NCBI GenBank assembly: GCA_033064195.1
Contig: JARBJD010000146.1
Coordinates: 62,001 to 126,000, forward strand
Origin: Blattamonas nauphoetae
Taxonomy: Eukaryota > Preaxostyla > Oxymonadida
Length of the DNA stretch: 64,000 nucleotides
Direction of reading: 5' to 3'
The translations under genes and the position numbers were made by a program. Below, one piece after another: positions 54,701-63,614 of the stretch. The notes under the pieces were generated by a model that worked only from the letters and a program-made list of their open reading frames with translations, made no database searches and was not told the DNA's origin. How positions within the stretch are numbered: position 1 is the stretch's first letter; each line of letters opens with the position of its first letter.

Positions 54701-55754
54701 CCCTTCTCCATTTGGCGTCACAAACTTCTACAACGATCCCTTTATCCACCCAGCTCCCATCCGAACGGAGTCACCCGCTCCGACCCAACCTGCTCTTCTG
54801 TTCTCATCTCCTCCTCAGCATAGTGAGCACCAGTCATCTGGACCTTTGTCTAACTCTCCTCCTTTCCTTCATACGCCTCGCTTTATCTCGCCGACATCGC
54901 CTCCGTCTCATTGTGCATCCCCTCCCCTCAATCTGAACTCGCCTCCCCTCTCCATCTCTCCCGAACAGGAGAACATGTATCAGCTTCTCGCATCTGACGA
55001 AAAAACACAAGAACAGAATGAAGAAAGATCAACAGTGACTTCACCAACGCCTCGTCGTCGCCGAAAGGTGCAGGAAAAGATGACATTATCTGAATTTGTG
55101 CAAAGAAACGAACCAGAACAACCACAGACGGAGACGGAATACAAAAACATGTTCAAAAACGTGAATGTCTCAGCGATTAAACCGTTCGTCCCTCTTTCCA
55201 GTTCGAAGGAGAAATCACTGGACTCACAATCAGCTCTGAGGGATCAGGAGAAAGAAGGGAAAAAGAAAAGAAGGAAGGAACGCAAAACAAAGCCGAAACC
55301 GACAACACAAGAGCCGATCCGATCAAAGCCTCCATCCACCGACGACACTGTCACTGTGACAACCGAAGAACCGATATTAAACGACACGCTCATCACACAG
55401 GAAGCACGAATGAATTGGTGTCTGACCGATTTTATCGGGACTTTGTTTGATAAGGTGTATCGACATGAAATATCGCCTCAGACAGCATCCGATCTTCTCC
55501 TCCCATTCCAACCAATCATGACTCCAACACACTTCACTCAACAACACGCCAGCGTGGCTCACTCTCAGACAATCAATCAACAACTCCAAGCTTCATATCT
55601 TCTTTCACACCGCCAACACCATCCACACTCGCAGGAACCGCAACATCAACCACACACACCCCTCGATCAACCCAAAAGACCAACCAGCAATGGACAGACT
55701 ACAGGACCACAGAGCCCACCATTTCGGGGTAATCAGTCACCCCCAAGCTCTTAA
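42742..55754 (+). CDS. Four-exon gene for a ~4,225 aa scaffold-like protein of unknown function
   Basis: Exons are placed at 42742-42817, 42917-43801, 43912-46918 and 47045-55754; together they give 12,678 bp, a multiple of three, with every frame open. Introns are 99, 110 and 126 bp, opening GTATGC, GTTTGA and GTATGT and closing in TATCCAG, TTTCTAG and TTTCAG. Long helical, Leu/Ser-rich stretches suggest an alpha-solenoid. Cys clusters (WKCVHC and CERCG near residues 1080-1140; CTCGDYCG near 1630) could bind zinc. A Glu/Lys/Arg-rich coiled coil spans about 3515-3730, followed by a Pro/Ser-rich disordered end. No domain is recognised with certainty; size and architecture recall large ubiquitin-ligase or trafficking scaffolds, but no catalytic domain is seen. 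The second intron is the least certain. Confidence 0.75.
42818..42916 (+). other. Spliceosomal intron 1 of the scaffold gene (99 bp)
   Basis: Starts GTATGC, ends CGTATCCAG. It joins a 25-codon first exon to the open frame of exon 2 with a split Gly codon; without it the first ATG frame does not connect. Confidence 0.75.
43802..43911 (+). other. Spliceosomal intron 2 of the scaffold gene (110 bp)
   Basis: Starts GTTTGA, ends CATTTCTAG. It removes the TAG that closes exon 2 and restores phase with exon 3; it is the only nearby GT in the right phase. The GTTTGA donor is used again in the ABC ATPase gene. Confidence 0.6.
46919..47044 (+). other. Spliceosomal intron 3 of the scaffold gene (126 bp)
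   Basis: Starts GTATGT, ends with a T-rich tract and TTTCAG. It joins AAT-GG to T-GAG in phase, linking exon 3 to the 2,903-codon exon 4. Confidence 0.85.
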
Positions 55755-56075
55755 GATGAGAATTCGATGAATGTAAGGAAGTAATTCTCATCATTTGACA
55801 TGTTTGGTGATCGAAGAGGAATCGAATCAGATTTCTCAATTGTATCACAGATAACATGAAAAACATAACCAAATGCAGCGTTTTTATAAAATATCACAGA
55901 GAAATCAGACAAGGAAAATGGGGGTTGTCTTCAGAAAGAATGGCATACCCATATTTTGAAAGGGAGACGTTGTCATGCTTAATTTGGACATTCGAAAATT
56001 GGCTCAACATTAATTCGTCACGTCATCACCAATTAAAATTTTCGGAACGCGCCGCCAATCAGTACCCCTCCACGC
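55755..56075. other. Short intergenic spacer upstream of the cyclin gene
   Basis: About 320 bp between the scaffold gene stop and the cyclin ATG. It must hold the 3' end of the former and the promoter of the latter; no specific signal is recognised. Confidence 0.4.
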
Positions 56076-56801
56076 ATGCAATCCCCCCCTGTCCCAACAC
56101 AACCCTCCAGCCTCCGCCCACGTCCTCCCCGCTCTCTCGGATCCTCTGCCAAGTCAACCCCAAAACGCCCAAGCAAACATGATGCCCTCCCTGCCGTCTA
56201 TCCCACCTGTCCTCCAATGCCCCCTAATCATCCTGTCCATCAACCCGAGCGTATTGATCGAACGGTGCAGAAGTTGACCAAAAACTTTCTCACACCTTTT
56301 CTGTACTCAAAGCCAACAGGCTCCATTCCTCCGGAAGTCTCCGGCGAGGCAACACCTCTTTGCGAGGAATGTTATACCCGTCTGGCGAAACTTCCGCTGT
56401 TTCAGTGTGCCCAGTTAAACCCAATGATGCCCCAGAACGAATTTGACGGCTTTGTTGGTCAGATGCTTGCAGTTCTGTCTTCTGCTTTCCGGATTCGGAG
56501 AGTTGAGCTCTTGAGCGGAGTCGTGATATACGAAGATATCTGCAATACCCATTGGAATCACCAGTATTTCAACCTGATCCGGAACAACCTACACGCGACT
56601 CTTCTTGTGTGTGTCATGCTATCACACAAGTTCTCCTGTGATACACCTATAAGAAATGAATGCTTTGCGTCATCGTTCGGTGTTCCTCTGTTCCTCCTCA
56701 ACGAATTGGAGTTGGGAGTCTTGGAACTCCGCCGCTTCAACATCAATGTGTCCAGGAATCAGTACTTAGAGATCGCAACCCGACTGCAAGTCACTCCGTA
56801 G
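56076..56801 (+). CDS. PHO80-type (cyclin P/U-like) cyclin
   Basis: A 241 aa protein with a Pro-rich N-terminal ~60 residues and a cyclin box at about 130-230. The pattern SGVVIYEDIC, then LHATLLVCVMLSHKF, then FGVPLFLLNELELGVLELRRFNINVS matches the PHO80-like cyclin box, where the NELE-x-x-x-L-x-L step is characteristic. Such cyclins bind and direct a CDK (PHO85 or relatives) and act in nutrient and cell-cycle signalling. The first ATG at 56076 is used; no intron is needed. The assignment rests on pattern recognition of the box, not on a search. Confidence 0.75.
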   Translation: MQSPPVPTQPSSLRPRPPRSLGSSAKSTPKRPSKHDALPAVYPTCPPMPPNHPVHQPERIDRTVQKLTKNFLTPFLYSKPTGSIPPEVSGEATPLCEECYTRLAKLPLFQCAQLNPMMPQNEFDGFVGQMLAVLSSAFRIRRVELLSGVVIYEDICNTHWNHQYFNLIRNNLHATLLVCVMLSHKFSCDTPIRNECFASSFGVPLFLLNELELGVLELRRFNINVSRNQYLEIATRLQVTP

Positions 56802-57249
56802 AAGACTGAAGACGGTCTCAAGGCAACCATTACTTAATTCAACGTCCATGCACCATCCCAAGGCTGTTCTGCGTTCTTATACTATTCTTTTCCTCAAGGC
56901 CGAGCCCCGATTCTTGATTATTCTCTCTCAACCAACATTGTCAGCAATTTCGTTCTCTTCCGTAGACCCAGCATTTCGTTTCATATCACGCTTGTATTTT
57001 GTCCCATACTCCGCTCCCACTTCTGTCCTGTAAAGTCAGCTCTTGAATTGTCTTTTTGAAAGGAAACAGAGTGATGCATCTCAATCACCTTTGATCTCTC
57101 TATTATGATGAAATATTGAGTCATGTAACATCTTTTGAAACTAAGAGTCGTGTAAATCTGCAAATTAGAATGGTTATATACCGCTTTTTACATCCAGTGA
57201 GATGTGAAATAAGACTCGTGGAAAAAAATCGCTGAAAAGAGTATGAAAA
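56802..57249. other. Intergenic region between convergent cyclin and ABC ATPase genes
   Basis: About 450 bp that would hold the 3' ends of both convergent genes. Short frames show no motifs. Nothing further is recognised. Confidence 0.4.
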
Positions 57250-58549
57250 CTATTCGGATTCCTCCTCCTGCTCACGTTGAAGGAGTTCATCCTTGAGGTT
57301 GAGATACTTCGAGTATTTTACCTCGTTCAGTTTTGTTTGTCGAGTGTTGATGATCTGCTTCTTGATGGTCCCATCTTGAAGGTAAAAGATACGGTCTGCA
57401 TAGCATTCAAGATCAGGATTGTGTGTAACCATGATACATGTTGTTCCTTGAAGGTTAATTTCCATGATAAGATCCATAATCTGGATTGTATTCGACGTGT
57501 CCAGATCTCCAGTCGGTTCATCGAGAAGGAGAAGAGATGGAGAATTTGAGAGAGCTCGAGCAATAGTACTACACAAATACAAGTTATTGAATGGATATTG
57601 AAAGACATACACTCTTTGTTGTTCACCACCAGACAATTCAGATGGCTGTTGAGAGATGAAAGTTCAGATAATGACGATAAAACGAGAAAAACAACAAAAA
57701 CTGATCAAAGACAACATATATATTGGAATGATAATAACTCCGGAAAGATGAACGGGCTCATTTGCATACAAGATGCATGATTCGATCCTGAAGGCCTACA
57801 GACTTCAACAAATCAAGTGTCCGCTTTCTCCGCTGCTTCTTCGTCAGCTTTCCCAGAATTGTCATCGGAAGTTCAACGTTTTCGAAGGCAGAAAGGGTTG
57901 CCAAGAGGTTGAATGTTTGGAAGACAAAACCTTGAAAGTTGAGAAAAAACAAGGAATACCGATGCTTTCAAGACGAAGTTGGGCAAGTTCAGAGTCAGTA
58001 GATTCGGAATCGATCTTTCTGTCAAATAAATACACCTGGCCACTTGTTGGCTTGTCAATGGTTCCAAGAATGTTCAACATGGTTGTTTTCCCACCTCCTG
58101 AGGGACCACGAATCTGCAGAATGGATCAAAATGAGATTGTAAAGGTTAGATAAGTTGAAGGATACCATGATGAACTCTCCCTGATGGATTGAATAAAACT
58201 CCGAGTTTTCGTCTAGGCTGATGTTCTTCAGGGCAACAACAGTATCGTCACGTCCGCGGATGTTGTATGCTTTGCCGACGTTCCGAACTGTTACGACAGG
58301 AGATCCAAACTAATGATAAAGCGAATGTGTTTGGATTAAAACGGTGAAATTCAAATAGCATCATCAAACAGGTTTAACAGGAGTTGGGACATAATATGGG
58401 AGTGTAGGTGGTCGTTTAAGCTGACGATTGTCAGTATGAACGTCTTCATCGTCTTTCAGATGCGACATCCGTGGAAAATGACAATGAAGGGTCTGATCAT
58501 GGACAATTTCTCCGTTCGTTTCCAGAAAACAATATACCCAAATTGTCAT
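57250..58549 (-). CDS. LolD/MacB-type ABC transporter ATPase subunit, six exons
   Basis: Exons on the minus strand are 58549-58370, 58309-58166, 58113-57960, 57930-57770, 57645-57611 and 57568-57250: 993 bp, 330 aa. The product has Walker [11 protein letters not shown]-loop FVFQTFNLL, signature LSGGEQQRV, Walker [13 protein letters not shown] and switch VTHN, with no membrane segment. The order and the [12 protein letters not shown] details place it in the LolD/MacB family, whose bacterial members power lipoprotein or peptide release through a separate FtsX-like membrane subunit. No such partner is in the window. An in-frame TGA lies upstream of the ATG, fixing the start. Introns of 60, 52, 29, 124 and 42 bp all conserve family sequence across the joins, which supports each one. 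A 35 bp micro-exon encodes [11 protein letters not shown]. Confidence 0.88.
57569..57610 (-). other. Spliceosomal intron (42 bp) in the ABC ATPase gene
   Basis: Starts GTATGT, ends TGTGTAG. It is a multiple of three without a stop, so retention would insert 14 residues into the signature region; removal gives [14 protein letters not shown] as expected. Confidence 0.85.
57646..57769 (-). other. Spliceosomal intron (124 bp) in the ABC ATPase gene
   Basis: Starts GTATGC, ends CAACAG. It joins DRIMHL to PSELSGG in phase 0, rebuilding the helical-domain-to-signature segment. Confidence 0.8.
57931..57959 (-). other. Very short spliceosomal intron (29 bp) in the ABC ATPase gene
   Basis: Reads GTATTC to TTCAAG on the coding strand. 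Removing it yields ESIGFVFQT, the expected Q-loop; keeping it shifts the frame and destroys the motif. It is among the shortest introns I would expect in any eukaryote. Confidence 0.8.
58114..58165 (-). other. Spliceosomal intron (52 bp) in the ABC ATPase gene
   Basis: Starts GTATCC, ends TCTGCAG. It joins GEFIM to [11 protein letters not shown] in phase 0. Confidence 0.85.
58310..58369 (-). other. Spliceosomal intron (60 bp) in the ABC ATPase gene
   Basis: Starts GTTTGA, ends ATCATTAG. It joins PTPVKP to FGSPVVTV in phase 0 and removes an immediate TGA. Confidence 0.75.
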
Positions 58550-58589
58550 GGAGAAACATAGAGATCATGAATAACCTTTGCTACATTCG

Positions 58590-59585
58590 TCACAAACAGA
58601 GAGCAACCACTACCACTGTTAGGACGAGTAGAATCGGAAATCCAAAAAGAAAGAATTCCAGGGGACGCTTGCCGATAAAGTTCCGATGGAGAACAGCGAT
58701 GGAACTTGGCGAACCATTGCTTTTCAGATGTGTTTGATTCATATCCCACGTGTATTGCTCTCTGAGCTCAGTTTTCAGTCGAGGAAAATTGATCGCTCGA
58801 GATGGGCAGCTGTTGAAGCACCTTCCGCAGAACTGGCACAGTGAACGATCCCACACGATTTTTCCAAAATCCGAGATTGATAACGCGTTGTACGGGCACC
58901 TCGTCACACAAGTCGAGCATCGAGTGCAGCGAGCGTCCTCGATGTCCACGTCTCCAAAAATCGACCGTCCTATCGCTCGACTGCAGTTTTGTGATGGAAT
59001 CTTCAGTCTGTGAGTCTTTATTTTTGTATGAGGAGAAAGACTTGAGACAAGATCATCACCAAAAGAAACAAGTTTAGCCAGTTCCTTCTCTCGAATCGCA
59101 TCGACAGTGCCCATCCGGGGTTGAAGTGCAGGCGAGTTTTGAGGCGCTCTCATCGCAAAAGACCCCAAAAACTCCGCTGCATTCAGTCTCTTCTGCACGA
59201 TTGTTGAAAGCGTCGTCAACGTCGATCCGAGCATGTCCCCATACGACGCAAATGTGAAATAACACCGGATATTCTGGAATATTTCCGGCGGAATGGTATT
59301 TTCCGAGAAAACAAGATCAACTCCGGGAGGAGCATCAAAGTAATTGCAGTAGCATCCGACGCCGATTCCATCTGCTTCGTGCAAGTCAGTGTGCAAAGCA
59401 TGCAAATTAGGATGAGTCATGTGCACTCTGGAGTCGACTGTCACATTCGAGAGGACTTCTTTCAAGATAACAAACCCATCGTGTTCCGTGCAGGTATGAC
59501 CCTTGGACACGAGGATATCGCGAATTCGGGACGCCATGAACGCCGTAGTACCAGTATTTGAAAATGTTATGAAGACGAAACGCAT
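58590..59585 (-). CDS. Tail-anchored flavodoxin-like / two [4Fe-4S] ferredoxin protein (EFR1-type)
   Basis: A 331 aa redox protein. The N-terminus (FITFSNTGTTAFMA) is a flavodoxin phosphate-binding loop, and the first ~185 residues fit a flavodoxin-like fold. Two classic [4Fe-4S] motifs follow: CTRCSTCVTRCP near 218-229 and CQFCGRCFNSCP near 247-258. This is the layout of EFR1-type proteins of anaerobic bacteria and archaea, in which FMN and iron-sulfur clusters pass electrons within one chain. Unlike the bacterial form, the chain ends in a single hydrophobic helix (about 308-331) immediately before the stop, typical of a tail-anchored protein facing the cytosol. No intron. The ABC ATPase start lies 40 bp downstream on the same strand. 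The electron partners are unknown; the gene suggests an anaerobic, ferredoxin-based metabolism and possible acquisition from a prokaryote. Confidence 0.88.
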   Translation of the reverse strand: MRFVFITFSNTGTTAFMASRIRDILVSKGHTCTEHDGFVILKEVLSNVTVDSRVHMTHPNLHALHTDLHEADGIGVGCYCNYFDAPPGVDLVFSENTIPPEIFQNIRCYFTFASYGDMLGSTLTTLSTIVQKRLNAAEFLGSFAMRAPQNSPALQPRMGTVDAIREKELAKLVSFGDDLVSSLSPHTKIKTHRLKIPSQNCSRAIGRSIFGDVDIEDARCTRCSTCVTRCPYNALSISDFGKIVWDRSLCQFCGRCFNSCPSRAINFPRLKTELREQYTWDMNQTHLKSNGSPSSIAVLHRNFIGKRPLEFFLFGFPILLVLTVVVVALCL

Positions 59586-59862
59586 TGAAGGAGAATAGAC
59601 TTCACGAACAACTTAGAAAAGAATATGGGTTCCTTCTGATCGACCAAATACTCCGAAAAATTGGTTGGTTTGATCTTCATTGTTCGATATTCATTCATCC
59701 TATTTGTATCGCTATTCATTTTATCGTCTCTTCACTCTCCCTTATCTCAGGATTATCCTTCAAGATTATGAAACATCTCAACATCCATTTATTGAATGAG
59801 GGAAAGGGCTTCTCTTTTCCAGTCATCCATTCTCTCTTCATCTACAGAGTGTGGTGGAACCG

Positions 59863-60220
59863 ATATGGTTCATTCTACACTTCTTGAGGAGATTGACACA
59901 GCAGCAGTCGACAGGTCGTCGCTTTGAACAGCACAACCCAATTCTGTGTCGCTCGACCAAAGTCCAGACAGTGCGGTTCACACGGCGAGTCAGACACCAC
60001 TCGAACCGTCATCACACCCGTCGAAACGGCGATGTCCAAAATGTGTTTAGTGTGCTCGTTTGGATCTGAAAAAAGGCAAGAAGGTCGTCGAAGCGTTCGA
60101 TCTGATTTTTCTCTGATGCCTCGACAAGTTGAGAATCAGGATTGCGTATTTCCGACGACTGAAGGAGAGAGGAAGCGGTTCTCATCGTTTGGTGAGTTGA
60201 GAGAGAATGTGTCGGATTAA
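59863..60220 (+). CDS. Possible small gene or terminal exon, unrecognised
   Basis: A frame open from about 59894 to a TAA ending at 60220 encodes up to ~108 residues, with an internal ATG at 60032 giving 62 aa (MSKMCLVCSFGSEKRQEGRR and onward). It contains a CxxC pair and a Ser/Arg-rich end, and its composition looks coding. An ATG at 59863 opens a different frame that closes after 20 codons, so a spliced start further upstream is possible; a pyrimidine-rich tract ending CTACAG lies at about 59830-59848. It ends 27 bp before the next gene. No family recognised. Confidence 0.35.
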
Positions 60221-60247
60221 GAATTAAGGGGGAATGATCTGACAAAT

Positions 60248-63022
60248 ATGCCTCCCAAGCATACAGTGAAACGAAAACGGACCGATTCTCGATCTAATCC
60301 ACTCGTTCAATTTGATAGCACTTGTCTTGTGGATCAAAATATCGTCGATTCTTCAAATGAGACCATCGACAGAACTGGGAGGAAAACATCCATTAATTCT
60401 TCGCTTGTTGTATCCACAACCGATCTGCTCACAATTAACGCCAATGATCGTCAATTCATCCGAATTTCTAAGCAAGTTCTTGAATATGAAATGAAAAGAA
60501 AGCGAATGAAAATCAACTCAATTTCAGATCAAGTGCCTCTGGAGGATGACGAGATCTATCTTCCTACATCCATCACGTCAGATTGGAGATTGGTGTTGCA
60601 GGATTCGATCACGACAGAGAAACTGCAGCAAGGGTGTATCTCGCTGTTCGATGACGTTGATTCTGAAATGGACCTGTCTCCTACCGAAATGAGTCATGCT
60701 GTCCGTTTTCTGGAATATGCCATCATCCACGTCAAATATCGCGGATCTCCCCACAATGAGCTGCTCGAAACCATATTCTCCAAAGCGGAACGCCCTCGCC
60801 CGAAACTGACGTCTGCTCTCCTCAAACTGGTTTGTCATCCATTTTATCCACTCCGAACGGTTGCTCTCTCCTTCTTGGACGTTAATTTCTCGAAATCAGC
60901 AAGGAAATTACATATCGCCAAGGCTGTGATCGAGTTGCTGCCTCAACTCATCAAAACTCTGAGGCCTCACAAAATCCCATTAAATGGGACAACAATCGAC
61001 TTCCACCGCCATCTCACATCGATATTGGACAATGTTTTCAGCTTACCCTCTGCAAAAGTCGAAACAATCCCATCCACAACCAGAGAACTCGCTTTCCATC
61101 CATCCCTCAGATATTTGCGATCTCTCATCACCCGTCCAGTTTGTCCCACTGATCCTCGCTCTGGCTTCATGCTTTTATTGGACATGACAACATTCGATTC
61201 AATCATAAACAAAAATCGCTCTTATCCATTCTATCCGAAAATTGAACGATTTTTCGAACAGATTCGAAGGGAAATGTTGGAAGAGCTTGCATCAGTGTTG
61301 GGTCTTGCTTCTGCACGTGAAGCAAAACACTTCCTTCAATCTAATTTAAAGGATCCGAATACCACCTTCACCTGGACGCAGAGATTTGAATATTTGCTTT
61401 CCCAAGTGAGCGAAGGGAGACAGTACTTCGATTTGGGAATGCTGGCCGTTGTGAACTTTCTGGATCGTCGCCCTAAAAACCTGGAGCTGGTTGTCTCTTC
61501 TGTTGACACATTTGGACTGAAAGTCAACGGTAAGATCATCTCATCAACGGAATTGGTCTCGCAGTTGCTGTGGGCTCTCTTCACACCCACTCAGCCGCAC
61601 AACGCGACAACCATTCTCGCTTCATTCCGAAAGTTCTTTTCTCGCATACACAGTGTTGCATTTATGAAGCACATTTGGAACGAATGGTTTCCCAACTTCG
61701 TCAAAGTTGTTGAGCCGTCCAAGCTTCCCTTCACTTCTGAGTTCATCCCACTCCACATCGAACTCATCTATATCATGTATGACCATCTCGACAAGATTGA
61801 ACACTGTCAGTTCTCGAAGGGCCGAGTCTTGACGAATCAACTTCGAAACGAACTGGACGAGGCATACCACGCGTTCTTTGAACAAACGAAGGATTACGTC
61901 GTTCATCTCTCGCTCCATCCATTCGCTTTGGATGATGACAAACATGACACGATTCTTCACTTTCTCAGCCAATGCTATCTGCATGACTTCGACAACTGTA
62001 TGAACAAGACATATCGAGAAGAGGTGAGACAGGAAATGGATGCGACTGCCCTCTCAGTGTCACCTCCGCCCTTCATCCTCACATCTGAACTTGTTTGTTG
62101 TCTCACCGACGACGAGATCATCAGCATTGTCGACAGAATTGTTGCTCTGCTCGAAAGCGACTCGTGTTTGGATGACGACACCATCCTTCGGATCTGCGCA
62201 TTCCACAAAATAAAGCTCAGACACATCTATCTTCCCGAATTGTTCAGAAAAGCAGGCAGAACAACAGAACAATACTTCCGCGCATTCGAGTCTCTCCTCT
62301 CTCTCCCCATCGACAATTCCGATCGATCACCGCTCAACTTTCTCCTCTCGCCTCGACCAGACACTCTTCAACCAACATTGGACGAATGGGACGATGTCGA
62401 TTTGGAGACTATGTCGTTTTTGATCCAACAATTCAATCGGAACACTCTCTCGCTCGCCTCTGTCTCATTCGACCTCAACGAACTCATTCTTAATCTGGCA
62501 GTCCGAAGCCTGCCACGAGTTCGGCACTGTGCTGCTCGACTGCCTCAGCCACAGCTTGAACGACTGCTTGCTCCCTCAATCGACATTCTCAGCACATTCT
62601 TAATCCAACCCCGCATCTTCGTGAATCGAGAAAACCTGAGTCGAAGTGAAATCTTCTTCGATGTCTCCAAATTGTGTGATCAGCGTGCGATTGTCCAGTG
62701 TCTCAGCAGGACTGGCTTCTTCTCTCGAATCGTGACTACCTTGTTCGACGAGAAATTCAAAACATACGCAGTTTATTTTGACATGGTTATCGGTCGTTCC
62801 AGATTCATCTCAATGACTCAAGCAGAAGAGCGGAAGGTGATTCAACCAGAAGATCAGAAGGCGATTCGAAGGACTGTTCCACACTTTCTGGAGGAAGGGT
62901 GGCAAGATGCGTTGGAATTCATCTTCGTCAGGAAGAAAGATATCGCCTTCTTCAACATTCAAAACCAAACGGAAGACATAATGGAATTCTTTGGATCCAA
63001 TTTGAAGTGGTGGGCTGGATAG
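60248..63022 (+). CDS. 924 aa helical-repeat (ARM/HEAT-like) protein of unknown function
   Basis: No catalytic motif is seen. The protein is built of amphipathic helices with regular Leu spacing, as in alpha-solenoids; the segment at about 125-260 (FLEYAIIHVKYRGSPHNELL, then LVCHPFYPLRTVALSFLD) is the most repeat-like. I recall large lineage-specific families of similar proteins in oxymonads, but this is memory and not a search. A basic N-terminus (PPKHTVKRKRTDSRS) could be a nuclear signal. The start follows a short spacer from the upstream small frame. It was considered and not accepted as a PP2A B56 subunit, since the family's conserved core is not visible. Confidence 0.75.
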   Translation: MPPKHTVKRKRTDSRSNPLVQFDSTCLVDQNIVDSSNETIDRTGRKTSINSSLVVSTTDLLTINANDRQFIRISKQVLEYEMKRKRMKINSISDQVPLEDDEIYLPTSITSDWRLVLQDSITTEKLQQGCISLFDDVDSEMDLSPTEMSHAVRFLEYAIIHVKYRGSPHNELLETIFSKAERPRPKLTSALLKLVCHPFYPLRTVALSFLDVNFSKSARKLHIAKAVIELLPQLIKTLRPHKIPLNGTTIDFHRHLTSILDNVFSLPSAKVETIPSTTRELAFHPSLRYLRSLITRPVCPTDPRSGFMLLLDMTTFDSIINKNRSYPFYPKIERFFEQIRREMLEELASVLGLASAREAKHFLQSNLKDPNTTFTWTQRFEYLLSQVSEGRQYFDLGMLAVVNFLDRRPKNLELVVSSVDTFGLKVNGKIISSTELVSQLLWALFTPTQPHNATTILASFRKFFSRIHSVAFMKHIWNEWFPNFVKVVEPSKLPFTSEFIPLHIELIYIMYDHLDKIEHCQFSKGRVLTNQLRNELDEAYHAFFEQTKDYVVHLSLHPFALDDDKHDTILHFLSQCYLHDFDNCMNKTYREEVRQEMDATALSVSPPPFILTSELVCCLTDDEIISIVDRIVALLESDSCLDDDTILRICAFHKIKLRHIYLPELFRKAGRTTEQYFRAFESLLSLPIDNSDRSPLNFLLSPRPDTLQPTLDEWDDVDLETMSFLIQQFNRNTLSLASVSFDLNELILNLAVRSLPRVRHCAARLPQPQLERLLAPSIDILSTFLIQPRIFVNRENLSRSEIFFDVSKLCDQRAIVQCLSRTGFFSRIVTTLFDEKFKTYAVYFDMVIGRSRFISMTQAEERKVIQPEDQKAIRRTVPHFLEEGWQDALEFIFVRKKDIAFFNIQNQTEDIMEFFGSNLKWWAG

Positions 63023-63305
63023 GATGCGAATCACTGGTGCTGTTCCCTCCCATTCATGCGATATCGTCACATTTGGATGATTCTAACACGTTCTGTGTGC
63101 AATATCCATTTCATTTCATTGATTGTTCTCATCTCATCAAGGGAATCACATTTATTTTCTGGTTTCTTATAGTTGTCACACTTTCTCGTTGTTCAATTCG
63201 GAATACGAAGATAAATGCCTGAACGGACGGTGTGTTTTCTGGGCTTCACCCTCTGAATGAGACCATAAAATTAAAAATTGGGTCATCGATCACTTCGATG
63301 CTTTG
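63023..63305. other. Short intergenic spacer
   Basis: About 280 bp between the helical-repeat gene and the next ATG; no gene or defined signal seen. Confidence 0.4.
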
Positions 63306-63614
63306 ATGAAACACTTCCCAATGAACTCGTCATTAGCTGGACCAAGTCTCACAAATGAACACCAGATAATGAATCATCAAGAACTATCCGTTCTTCAGGC
63401 AGAATCGCCACCTTTCTGCTCACTCGATTATTCATCTCCAAACCTGTCTCAAAGCCAACAAAATCTGTGGAAACAACTTCACAATTTCATCTACCTCGAT
63501 GGATCCCAACAGATCGATGCGGGGATGGCTCTTGTGGAGTGGATGGAGAGTGGATCATCGGACTGTTTGACATCTCTTTTTTGTTTTCATGTGAGATCTA
63601 AATTCCATATTTAG
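63306..63614 (+). CDS. N-terminal part of a gene near the right edge, probably spliced
   Basis: An ATG-led frame of 102 codons whose first ~90 residues look protein-like (SPPFCSLDYSSPNLSQSQQN, then FIYLDGSQQIDAGMALVEWM). It resembles the N-terminal layout of helical-repeat proteins that I associate with this lineage. The last ~15 residues (FCFHVRSKFHI) look like intron read-through. Candidate acceptors lie at about 63738 (TTCCCTAG) and 63811 (CACCTTCAG), with the rest of the gene in later frames or beyond the window. The exon end is not fixed. It might also be a short independent protein. Confidence 0.4.
   Translation: MKHFPMNSSLAGPSLTNEHQIMNHQELSVLQAESPPFCSLDYSSPNLSQSQQNLWKQLHNFIYLDGSQQIDAGMALVEWMESGSSDCLTSLFCFHVRSKFHI

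Noticed and set aside
60248-63022. PP2A B56 regulatory subunit
   Set aside because: Helical-repeat look only; the conserved B56 core could not be found, so it is left as an unrecognised helical-repeat protein.
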